A DNA stretch of 20,246 nt from a virus. Of the stretch, positions 13,049 to 18,551 are shown piece by piece. The number at the start of each line of letters is the position of its first letter. Positions within the stretch are counted from its first letter, which is position 1. The stretch lies in IMG/VR virus record IMGVR_UViG_3300001589_000121, positions 1 to 20,246 of that record; one strand, given 5' to 3'. Below the pieces are notes generated by a model. That model saw only the letters and a list, made by a program, of their open reading frames with translations. It searched no databases and had not been told where the DNA came from. The position numbers and the translations under genes are program-made.

Positions 13049-13630
13049 TACTGTTTCTTCTATTTGATTAAACTCTATATAGTCATCCATAATCTGTTCA
13101 TATATATTCATTGTCTCATAACCTTCATTCTGTAGTATAAACTCTAATACAGCTCCGAAATTATGTTCTAGGTGAGATTCTGACTTCATATTGTTTATCC
13201 ATACCTCAGCATTATTACTATGTGAGGAGATAAATCCAGAACTTGATGTGTATCTATCTTTAATCCAATTATCAAATTCTGTCCAATTAGATTTTAGATA
13301 GTCTATGACAAGATAGTATTGCTTTTGAGAGATAACATATTCACAGTTTATGCTGTCATTAGTAAAGTTGTAGTATTTAGGACTGACTAAATTTTGAAAG
13401 TTGATACTCGTATTTATGTTTTCATCTGACAATAAGCTTTGTACTATGCTACAAATTTGTTTAGATATTCTTTCATTCCTTTCTGTATGATTCCATTCAA
13501 AGCCTTCATAGTCAAGGCTTGTTCCGTATTCATCGTTGAAAGATTGAATATCATATTCTTCCATTTTGTATTCGAATAGGCTATTATAGAACCCGTTGAA
13601 TAATGGTAAGTAACTTTCTATTTTTTTCAT
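13046..13630 (-). CDS. Conserved phage/plasmid protein of the 'SPKYYNF-ND' type (194 aa)
   Basis: The sequence begins MKKIESYLPLFNGFYNSLFE and contains NLVSPKYYNFTNDSI (residues about 81-95). That pattern, 'LP-F-GFY' followed by 'SP-xYNF-xx-D', is known from a family in phages and plasmids, without an established function as far as I know. The protein is acidic and soluble. Its ATG overlaps the stop of the upstream 155-aa gene (ATGA). Members of the two families seen here (this one and the 203-aa one) can occur near each other, and the adjacency suggests a shared task. Confidence 0.75.
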   Translation of the reverse strand: MKKIESYLPLFNGFYNSLFEYKMEEYDIQSFNDEYGTSLDYEGFEWNHTERNERISKQICSIVQSLLSDENINTSINFQNLVSPKYYNFTNDSINCEYVISQKQYYLVIDYLKSNWTEFDNWIKDRYTSSSGFISSHSNNAEVWINNMKSESHLEHNFGAVLEFILQNEGYETMNIYEQIMDDYIEFNQIEETV

Positions 13631-14094
13631 GATTTTTGTTTTTTAATTTGTTGAATTATATCTGTTTCCATTAATTTTAATACATCATCTACAGTTTTAA
13701 CTGTCGTGTCTCTAAAGAATATGTAATATTTTCCAGTGTATGTCGTGTATTTACTGTCTTTGAAATCTCTGTCATTATCAGGTCTTATATTTAAAGTCCA
13801 ATTGTTGTTGTTAATACTAATTTTAGCTTGGCTACCTTGACACTTGTTTGAAAATTCAGTATACAAGTAAGGAGTATTAAATCCTTTTATACAGGCAACG
13901 GCTAATTCTCTGTTTATTTCTTCTACAAAGTCACAAAGTATCTTATTATATATTTTTGTTGACTTTTTATTAATCGTTTCGGTTATTTTTAACTGATTTT
14001 GTTCATCATTAGCCTGATTAATAAAGCTATTAATTAATGAATTTCCTTTTGCGTGGATTGCCTCCACTTCTACTGTAAAGTTGTAAGTTTTCAT
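13627..14094 (-). CDS. Hypothetical protein (155 aa)
   Basis: Family not recognised. A beta-like start (TYNFTVEVEAIHAKG) is followed by a helical region, an Asn-rich beta segment (AKISINNNNWTLNIRPD) and a C-terminal helix ending IIQQIKKQKS. No metal or membrane features. The ATG follows the consensus leader ATTAAAAACAAACAATC. The junction upstream carries the AAATGTG motif in the same layout as at 12331-12360, with two or three differences over about 31 nt. Confidence 0.75.
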   Translation of the reverse strand: MKTYNFTVEVEAIHAKGNSLINSFINQANDEQNQLKITETINKKSTKIYNKILCDFVEEINRELAVACIKGFNTPYLYTEFSNKCQGSQAKISINNNNWTLNIRPDNDRDFKDSKYTTYTGKYYIFFRDTTVKTVDDVLKLMETDIIQQIKKQKS

Positions 14095-14123
14095 GATTGT
14101 TTGTTTTTAATGTTTCACATTTA

Positions 14124-14348
14124 TTATTGGTGTATCCATGTAGTATCAGAAGCGAATAAATATTCGTCAGTTCCAAAACAGTAGTATATGTCTATACCGT
14201 TCACTGTGTCTTCATATTGGATATTTGCAATTGTTTGTTCGTTGTAGTCTACCTCAGTCCAATCTAAGTGATTAGCGTAGTCTATAGCTTTTTCAATTCC
14301 TTGAAATCCTGGAATCGTAGCTTCAAAAAATTCTTCTGTAATTTTCAT
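14124..14348 (-). CDS. Hypothetical acidic protein (74 aa)
   Basis: Family not recognised. A helical start (ITEEFFEATIPGFQGIEKAI) is followed by a beta-rich half (IDIYYCFGTDEYLFAS) that could form a small sheet. It is very acidic, with few basic residues. The leader TTTAAAATAAAACAATC precedes the ATG, supporting the start. It is followed by the AAATGTG junction motif. Confidence 0.7.
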   Translation of the reverse strand: MKITEEFFEATIPGFQGIEKAIDYANHLDWTEVDYNEQTIANIQYEDTVNGIDIYYCFGTDEYLFASDTTWIHQ

Positions 14349-14360
14349 GATTGTTTTATT

Positions 14361-14642
14361 TTAAATTATACTGAATCCGTTTTGTTCAAAGCTTAAAGAC
14401 CCAAGAGCAGACCTAAGATCTTGATATATTCTTTCAATATCGTCTTGCTGATCGTGTGCCCATTCGTTAAAGTCAACATTGTTAACGTCTCTAAAGTCTT
14501 GCATATCAATTTTTTCTTTTACCTCTTTATCGTGGTCTTGATATATTTTAACCACTTGATTAATATAAGCGGTTAACTTCTTCATGTCTTTGCAATCTAT
14601 ACTTTTGTCATAGATTTCTTTTGCTTTTTCTATTGGTCTCAT
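14361..14642 (-). CDS. Hypothetical acidic helical protein (93 aa)
   Basis: Family not recognised. It is mostly helical and rich in Asp, Lys and Gln, with a segment (WAHDQQDDIERIYQDLRSAL) that could be amphipathic. The start is unusual in this window: AAAACGAAAGGAT before the ATG contains AAAGGA, a possible Shine-Dalgarno sequence. The ATG overlaps the stop of the upstream 80-aa gene (ATGA). Confidence 0.7.
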   Translation of the reverse strand: MRPIEKAKEIYDKSIDCKDMKKLTAYINQVVKIYQDHDKEVKEKIDMQDFRDVNNVDFNEWAHDQQDDIERIYQDLRSALGSLSFEQNGFSII

Positions 14643-14881
14643 ATCCTTTCGTTTTTAGCGTAGTTTGTAATATTTATAAGGTTATCATTCAGAATTTCAA
14701 TTGCTTCTTCGTATTTAGCTTTAAATACGCTCTCAGTGTGTTTCTTAATCTCCTCAGGAGTTAAGTTTTCTTCTCTGAGGTTACAATATATTTCTAATAA
14801 TAATTGTTCGAATGTGTATCCATCCATTAGGTTTTGAGACTTCTCGTAACCGCTTTCTAAATCAATGTTTGTCCAATCCAT
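14639..14881 (-). CDS. Hypothetical acidic protein (80 aa, internal start chosen)
   Basis: The frame continues upstream to an ATG at 14947, but that part consists of the 60-bp leader repeat, so the start is set at the ATG at 14881 (MDWTNIDLESGYEKSQ). The protein is acidic and largely helical (FEQLLLEIYCNLREENLTPE, then an EAIEILNDN segment). Not recognised. The leader GGATAAAAATTTAATTATT before the start resembles that before the 203-aa gene, which has the same repeat upstream. Confidence 0.7.
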   Translation of the reverse strand: MDWTNIDLESGYEKSQNLMDGYTFEQLLLEIYCNLREENLTPEEIKKHTESVFKAKYEEAIEILNDNLINITNYAKNERI

Positions 14882-14897
14882 AATAATTAAATTTTTA

Positions 14898-14957
14898 TCC
14901 TCTTTAAAAACTGTGTAACCTAGAGTGAGGATATTACTCAAGTTCACACATTTATTA
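14898..14957 (-). promoter_or_regulatory. Leader hairpin element, copy 2
   Basis: The core 14898-14940 is identical over 43 nt to 12989-13031, and the following segment differs at about four positions. The outer stem is weaker here (TGTGTGAAC against GGTTACACA), while the inner GAGT/ACTC pairing and the GTTTTTAAA tail are kept. It contains the micro-ORF MCELE. It lies 17 nt upstream of the chosen start at 14881. Confidence 0.6.
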
Positions 14958-15323
14958 TTAATAAGTTTTTTTAAGATAGTTTCTTAGCTCTCTCATTTCC
15001 CATGTAGCATCCTGACCAGCACAATAAGAGATTCTAGCACCACTTTTATTATACTTAGATAGAAAGAATCTACCCAATGCCCAATGCTGAGGAGATCTAA
15101 ACAGCAAACAACGTTCTACTGTTTGTTTTGTTTTGTGCATGCCACCTATTTGAGTAGTAAGCATGTCGCAAAGTTGTCTTCTAAAATCGTCTGTCAAATT
15201 TACTTTTGACCATCCTGTAGTTTTAAGGTACATTCTACCGTTTAATAATTCTTGTGCAGATGTCTGTGAACCTGCTACCTTCCAAGCCTTTTCTAGGCTG
15301 TCAATTTTTGTTATTCGTGCCAT
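14958..15323 (-). CDS. Hypothetical basic protein (121 aa)
   Basis: Family not recognised. Unlike its neighbours it is basic, with segments such as HKTKQTVERCLLFRSPQHWA and a basic C-terminal helix (MRELRNYLKKTY), so it may bind nucleic acid. It contains two Trp-containing segments (KAWKVAGS, TTGWSKVNL). Its upstream region holds nested inverted repeats (15331-15382), which suggest its own regulation. Confidence 0.7.
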   Translation of the reverse strand: MARITKIDSLEKAWKVAGSQTSAQELLNGRMYLKTTGWSKVNLTDDFRRQLCDMLTTQIGGMHKTKQTVERCLLFRSPQHWALGRFFLSKYNKSGARISYCAGQDATWEMRELRNYLKKTY

Positions 15324-15330
15324 AACTTTT

Positions 15331-15382
15331 AAATTAGTGATTGAATTTATATAGGTTTCAATCTTTTACCTTTTGCTAATTT
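15331..15382. promoter_or_regulatory. Nested inverted repeats upstream of the 121-aa gene
   Basis: The outer arms AAATTAG (15331-15337) and CTAATTT (15376-15382), and the inner arms GATTGAA (15339-15345) and TTCAATC (15357-15363), are all perfect. They start 8 bp upstream of the ATG at 15323, so they could form an mRNA leader hairpin or an operator. Confidence 0.4.
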
Positions 15383-15419
15383 AGTGAATATATTTCGTAC
15401 TGACAAATATTATTTAATT

Positions 15420-15947
15420 TTACACATTTATTCTCATTACCATATTAAGAGGGATACCGTATCCATCGGGATCAATAACAGGTTCAGATTCCTTGTATTC
15501 TTCTTCATCAAGCTCTGAGTCTTCGTCTATTATATATTCTATTTCTAACCAATCGCTTATTTTTGGGTTGTCACTTCCGTAATTGTCTTTTATTCTTGCT
15601 GATTTTCCGCAGTCACTTAGTTCTATTAAGTATCCACCAGTATTTGACATTGTAACATATCCATGCGCTTTAAAGCTTTTGTGTTTTTTGTATTCATCAA
15701 TAGCAAGATCTAAGCATTCATTAAAGTTTTCGCTGTTGTTTTGAAACTCTTTTATTCTTAAGTCTTCGCTGTTGTCTAGTCTAAAAATATATTTGTTCCA
15801 ATCTCCTTTTATTTCAGGATCTTCGTAAGTTTCTTCATAGGCTCTATCTTCCCATACGTCAAACCATATTTTTATATTGTTTTCTGTCTCTATTTGGACA
15901 CTTGAAACTATCCCTGCAGTCTCTAATTCTGTTTTAATTACTTTCAT
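15420..15947 (-). CDS. Hypothetical very acidic protein (175 aa)
   Basis: Family not recognised. Asp and Glu dominate, especially at residues about 140-160 (IDEDSELDEEEYKESEP), with few basic residues. Several beta-like segments (SVQIETENNIKIWFDVW; GGYLIELSDCGKSARI) suggest a compact sheet. The charge recalls DNA-mimic anti-restriction or anti-nuclease proteins, but there is no motif for this. The stop TAA lies inside the AAATGTGTAA junction motif, so its last two residues (Asn-Val) come from it. Confidence 0.75.
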   Translation of the reverse strand: MKVIKTELETAGIVSSVQIETENNIKIWFDVWEDRAYEETYEDPEIKGDWNKYIFRLDNSEDLRIKEFQNNSENFNECLDLAIDEYKKHKSFKAHGYVTMSNTGGYLIELSDCGKSARIKDNYGSDNPKISDWLEIEYIIDEDSELDEEEYKESEPVIDPDGYGIPLNMVMRINV

Positions 15948-15949
15948 GA

Positions 15950-16153
15950 TTATTTAGTTTTAGCATTATTAAATTGTAAAAAGTTTGTTTTTATTATTAG
16001 GTCTTCTCTTTTTTCTTCTATCCATTTTGAATACCATGTTTGAAGAAATTTAGGAGCTGTTTCTAGCATCCCTTTTTGATCTACATAAAAAGTGTTATTA
16101 ATTAGATAGATCGTTTTGTTATGTACGTCTTTATAGATTTCGAATTTTTTCAT
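15950..16153 (-). CDS. Hypothetical protein (67 aa)
   Basis: Family not recognised. A beta-like start (KKFEIYKDVHNKTIYLINNT) is followed by a Trp-rich amphipathic segment (PKFLQTWYSKWIEEKRED) and a polar tail. It is soluble and mildly basic. The leader CACAAACTAAACCCAAAATC before the ATG is nearly repeated before the next gene upstream, 265 nt away. Confidence 0.7.
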   Translation of the reverse strand: MKKFEIYKDVHNKTIYLINNTFYVDQKGMLETAPKFLQTWYSKWIEEKREDLIIKTNFLQFNNAKTK

Positions 16154-16166
16154 TTTGATTTTGGGT

Positions 16167-16418
16167 TTAGTTTGTGAATATTTTTACTAATTTTTTATAC
16201 TCTTTTTTTGCCTCTGTTAATGTTTCGTAACTGTTCCATATTTTGCAATCGTTTCTAGTCATTAGCCTTTTTAGATCGTTTCTGTATGCCTGAATATGAT
16301 AGATCCCATGCTCATAATACATTGTTAGTTTAGTTTTTTTCGTTTGAATGGTTTCTATGTATCCACACATAAAACCGTATTTACTTGTAAATCCGTTTTT
16401 AGTTTTTATTGTTTTCAT
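16167..16418 (-). CDS. Hypothetical basic protein (83 aa)
   Basis: Family not recognised. It is Lys-rich, with beta-like segments (FTSKYGFMCGYIETIQTKKT; YYEHGIYHIQAYRNDL) and a C-terminal helix (LTEAKKEYKKLVKIF), and could bind nucleic acid. It is the end point of a series of micro-ORFs: the 12-codon ORF upstream stops by an ATGA overlap on this ATG. The leader GCACAAACTAAACCCCAAAC resembles that of the 67-aa gene downstream. Confidence 0.7.
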   Translation of the reverse strand: MKTIKTKNGFTSKYGFMCGYIETIQTKKTKLTMYYEHGIYHIQAYRNDLKRLMTRNDCKIWNSYETLTEAKKEYKKLVKIFTN

Positions 16419-16540
16419 TTTGTTTGGGGTTTAGTTTGTGCAACGTCGCACATTTATAAATAGACCCCCCTATAGAATCGAACTATATAAACTGCATAAA
16501 ACCAGCAGAGGGGGTGAAACATTTATTCAAGATCACACAT
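16415..16540 (-). other. Chain of three abutting micro-ORFs
   Basis: From right to left: MCDLE with its TAA at 16523-16525, immediately followed by an ATG at 16522 opening a 22-codon ORF (MFHPLCWFYAVYIVRFYRGV, then YL) with its TAA at 16454-16456. An ATG at 16453 then opens MCDVAQTKPQTK with a TGA that overlaps the ATG of the 83-aa gene (16418). No bases separate the ORFs, which looks like a re-initiation relay. The 22-codon ORF includes a CCCCCT/AGGGGG pairing at 16464-16471 and 16509-16515. None is proven to be translated. Confidence 0.4.
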
Positions 16541-16596
16541 TTAGTATTATGTGCCTTGTTACACTATATAAGAATATAGTATACATTAAATAACTA

Positions 16597-16640
16597 ATTT
16601 AATAGGATAGTACATTTAGAATAATACTACCCTATTAAAT
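16597..16640. repeat. 16-bp inverted repeat (hairpin)
   Basis: ATTTAATAGGATAGTA (16597-16612) and TACTACCCTATTAAAT (16625-16640) pair at 15 of 16 positions around a 12-nt loop. This is longer than a typical operator half site. It could be a hairpin, an operator or part of an origin. No T-tract that would make it a clear terminator follows. Confidence 0.6.
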
Positions 16641-16896
16641 AACTGTTTTATTAATAAGCTATAATAAGAAGTAAACAAAACGGAAAAAATTGGTTATTAA
16701 TTACGATGTTTAACTTCCTTTCTACTTATTAATTAAGTCTTAAAAGTTTCATTTTTTCGCCTTGTTCCAATTTATTTAAAACTTCATAACCTTTTCAAGA
16801 TGCTTAAAAGCATAGGGTGTTTAGTTTAAAATTTCATGGAGCAAAATTTGCACACTTTTAAAATTTTATCAAGATGTCAAAAAACTGGAAATTGTG

Positions 16897-16946
16897 AACG
16901 GGCAAAGGAATTGAACCTTTTAAAACTTTGCGCCCACGCGCCCGTT
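16897..16946 (-). ncRNA. tRNA-like minihelix (acceptor stem + T-arm, no anticodon arm)
   Basis: On the minus strand AACGGGC (16946-16940) and GCCCGTT (16903-16897) form a perfect 7-bp acceptor-like stem. Directly inside the 3' strand is a 17-nt T-arm: AAAGG, loop TTCAATT and CCTTT, which fits the tRNA T-loop consensus TTCRANY. Between the 5' acceptor strand and the T-arm are only 19 nt, against about 43 in a tRNA, so no D- and anticodon arms fit. ACA follows one base later instead of CCA. It may be a tRNA remnant (for example an attachment site), a tRNA mimic or chance. Confidence 0.5.
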
Positions 16947-16958
16947 GAAAAAAATTAT

Positions 16959-17411
16959 TTACTTTGTGAAGTCTTCAAAGATGTCTTTAACGTCGTAACC
17001 GTTTAAAATATCCTTAATTTCATGGAAAAATCTACCTTTTGCTTTGTTTAGATCTTGTTTACTGCCTTGTTTGTAGTTGTAAGCTTTAACCGTTCCGCTT
17101 TCTTCAGTTGTTAAAACTATTTTTAGTTTATTGTTCCACGTTAAAATTATGTCTAATGGTTTTGAAACTTGTATTTTATTAAATGGTCTTAAGCCGTTTT
17201 GCTTTCTTGTCTTTTCGCGCTCTATCAATTGATAAGTACCGTTAACAATTGCAAGGATCGATTTTTTTTGGTCCAGTCTTTTTTCATTTGTTTCAAAGTT
17301 CCACGTTTTTAAGTCGATTTTTTCGATACTTGTACATTTATCCGTTGTTAACTCTTTCTTTGTTGTTACTACGTTTTGGCTCTGTCGAATTACTACTCTT
17401 AAATTATTCAT
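16959..17411 (-). CDS. Hypothetical basic protein (150 aa); first gene of the leftward block
   Basis: Family not recognised. It is Lys/Thr-rich, with beta-like segments (ILAIVNGTYQLIEREKT; LKIVLTTEESGTVKAYNY) and a C-terminal helical part (FFHEIKDILNGYDVKDIF). A basic protein made first from the divergent region would fit a host-takeover or regulatory role, but this is inference. The ATG follows TTTAAACTTTATAAAC. The tRNA-like element lies 12 nt downstream of the stop. Confidence 0.7.
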   Translation of the reverse strand: MNNLRVVIRQSQNVVTTKKELTTDKCTSIEKIDLKTWNFETNEKRLDQKKSILAIVNGTYQLIEREKTRKQNGLRPFNKIQVSKPLDIILTWNNKLKIVLTTEESGTVKAYNYKQGSKQDLNKAKGRFFHEIKDILNGYDVKDIFEDFTK

Positions 17412-17507
17412 GTTTATAAAGTTTAAATTTTGCCCGAACTTTTAAACGGTGTTCGAACTAGACCGAGATACAAATCTATATTAAATAAACGTACGGACAA
17501 AAATAAA

Positions 17508-17538
17508 AGTTACATTAATTTTAAAATTAAATGTAACT
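17508..17538. repeat. 31-bp near-perfect palindrome
   Basis: The segment AGTTACATT-AATTTTAAAATT-AAATGTAACT equals its own reverse complement except for one extra base. It lies about 97 bp upstream of the first leftward gene, where an operator or a hairpin that limits transcription would be expected. Confidence 0.65.
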
Positions 17539-17606
17539 GCTTGAATATCAGTTAATTAAATTTCATAGTTTTACTGGCAATCTCATAAAATTGATATTAA
17601 TAAAAG

Positions 17607-17695
17607 GAAAAAAAGTATATCTATTAATTTGATCCCGTTGAAATTTTAGTGAAAAAAAGTATATCTATTAATTTGATCTCGTTAAAATTTTAGTG
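17607..17695. repeat. Two 44-bp tandem repeats
   Basis: Units start at 17607 and 17651. Both run GAAAAAAAGTATATCTATTA, then ATTTGATC(C/T)CGTT(G/A)AAATTTTAGT, and they differ at two positions. The AT-rich direct repeats could be iterons (protein-binding repeats) of an origin or operators. Confidence 0.75.
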
Positions 17696-17722
17696 TGTTT
17701 TTTGTTTGGTGGATGGATAGGG

Positions 17723-17862
17723 TTAAGCAACGTATTAAAACGGATACAAAACAAAAATAAATCTTTTAGCCGTTGCTTAATCTTAATACTTCCCTAATGA
17801 ATAGAGCAAAAGTAATTTGCCCCAACGTTCGACATGGTGAGTATAACTAACTAAGTATTAAG
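17723..17862. repeat. Interlaced inverted repeats
   Basis: TTAAGCAACG (17723-17732) pairs perfectly with CGTTGCTTAA (17771-17780). CTTAATACTT (17782-17791) pairs perfectly with AAGTATTAAG (17853-17862). GTATTAA at 17732-17738 can also pair with TTAATAC at 17783-17789, so alternative folds exist. Confidence 0.6.
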
Positions 17863-18006
17863 TAGTTAAGGACAAGCGACACAGCGCAAAATTAGATAGT
17901 TAAGCGGATCGCAGAGATCAAAACGACCCCACCCCCCAAAAGATTTCGGGATCTCCCAGGCGACTACACCCCGACGCGCACACCCAATAACCCCACTCCT
18001 TCACCC

Positions 18007-18075
18007 CCACAGAACACTCCTAAGAAGCCTTGTGCCTCCACTGAGGGGATACATCCCTTTCGGTTGTTTCTGTGG
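18007..18075. other. GC-rich stem-loop with inner hairpin
   Basis: CCACAGAA (18007-18014) and TTCTGTGG (18068-18075) close a loop of 53 nt that contains GGGAT-AC-ATCCC (18046-18057). The stretch 17920-18060 is much richer in C than any other part of the window. It could be a structured leader RNA or origin element; no known RNA family is recognised. Confidence 0.4.
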
Positions 18076-18159
18076 CTGTATGGGCTTGTATGTGAATCTT
18101 TTTACTTATCCGTAACGTATTATGGTTTGCATAAAGCGATTGTATTGATTAAAGATGTG

Positions 18160-18191
18160 TTTGTTTATTTGGTGTAGTATTTATATCTTGG
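18160..18191 (+). promoter_or_regulatory. Candidate Bacteroidota-type promoter for the rightward genes
   Basis: TTTG at 18160-18163, then 20 nt, then TATCTTGG at 18184-18191. The Bacteroidota consensus is TTTG, 19-21 nt, TAnnTTTG, so the spacing fits and the second box has one mismatch. Transcription would begin about 60-70 nt before the ATG at 18264. Confidence 0.4.
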
Positions 18192-18210
18192 ATACTGAAT
18201 TACGTCTTGG

Positions 18211-18269
18211 CTATGTAAATTGGCAACTCTAACTCGGGGTTTAGACGATAGAAACTATGTAAAATGGCA
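18211..18269. promoter_or_regulatory. Direct repeat overlapping the HTH gene start
   Basis: CTATGTAAATTGGCA (18211-18225) and CTATGTAAAATGGCA (18255-18269) match at 14 of 15 positions, 44 bp apart. The second copy includes the ATG of the HTH gene. CCCCGAGTTA (minus strand, 18230-18239) lies between them. Two sites at a regulator's own start suggest autoregulation. Confidence 0.45.
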
Positions 18270-18548
18270 TATTTAACTTATGAGCAGAGGAGATTAAAGT
18301 ATGATCCTTTGTATATTGATTGGCTGGACAGGTTTGTGAGTTTACGGAAGTTGCGGAATATCAGCAGGAAGTACATGGCTAAGGAGTTGGGCTTGAGTAA
18401 CAGGACTTATTATACTAAGGAGGCTTGTATTTCTAGTTTTAAGATGTATGAGTTGGTTAAGGCTTTTGAGATTATAGGTTTTAGTTTTGAGGTTGTTGTT
18501 GACCAGGTGTTTAGTCATACTAAGAGGGGTAAGAGGATAGATTATTAA
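18264..18548 (+). CDS. HTH (XRE/Cro-like) transcriptional regulator candidate (94 aa)
   Basis: The central part (residues about 26-75) reads as a helix-turn-helix domain: LRKLRNISRKYMAKELGLSN has the layout of a Cro/CI-type helix 1, turn and recognition helix, followed by RTYYTKE and two more helices (FKMYELVKAFEIIGF). A basic N terminus and a KRGKR tail also favour DNA contact. It is the first rightward gene after the divergent region, with a sequence repeat over its own start, so it is a good candidate for a control switch or late-gene activator. It uses G/T-ending codons (TTG, AAG), unlike the leftward genes. Confidence 0.6.
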   Translation: MAYLTYEQRRLKYDPLYIDWLDRFVSLRKLRNISRKYMAKELGLSNRTYYTKEACISSFKMYELVKAFEIIGFSFEVVVDQVFSHTKRGKRIDY

Positions 18549-18551
18549 TAA

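Larger units (their letters stand above)
16541..16958. other. AT-rich non-coding segment with palindromes
   Basis: No supported gene. Besides the long palindrome (16597-16640) and the tRNA-like element (16897-16946), it holds short perfect fold-backs: ATGCTT-AA-AAGCAT at 16800-16813 and GCAAA-A-TTTGC at 16841-16851. TTTAAAATTT occurs at 16825 and again about 30 nt later. It may hold the promoter of the 83-aa gene and its downstream operon, although no consensus Bacteroidota promoter stands out. Confidence 0.55.
17412..18263. other. Gene-free divergent intergenic region (origin/switch candidate)
   Basis: About 850 nt between the leftward and rightward gene blocks without a supported gene. From left to right: a 31-bp near-perfect palindrome, two 44-bp tandem repeats, long inverted repeats at 17.72-17.86 kb, a stretch at 17.92-18.06 kb that is C-rich on the plus strand and unusually GC-rich, a stem with an inner hairpin, a possible rightward promoter, and a repeated sequence overlapping the HTH gene start. 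Such a collection is typical of phage regulatory hubs or replication origins. Confidence 0.65.

Noticed and set aside
16897-16946. A complete tRNA gene
   Set aside because: Acceptor stem and T-arm are present, but 19 nt cannot hold D- and anticodon arms; listed as tRNA-like only.
17607-17695. CRISPR array or transposon ends
   Set aside because: Units directly abut with no spacers, and there is no transposase or terminal inverted repeat pair around them.
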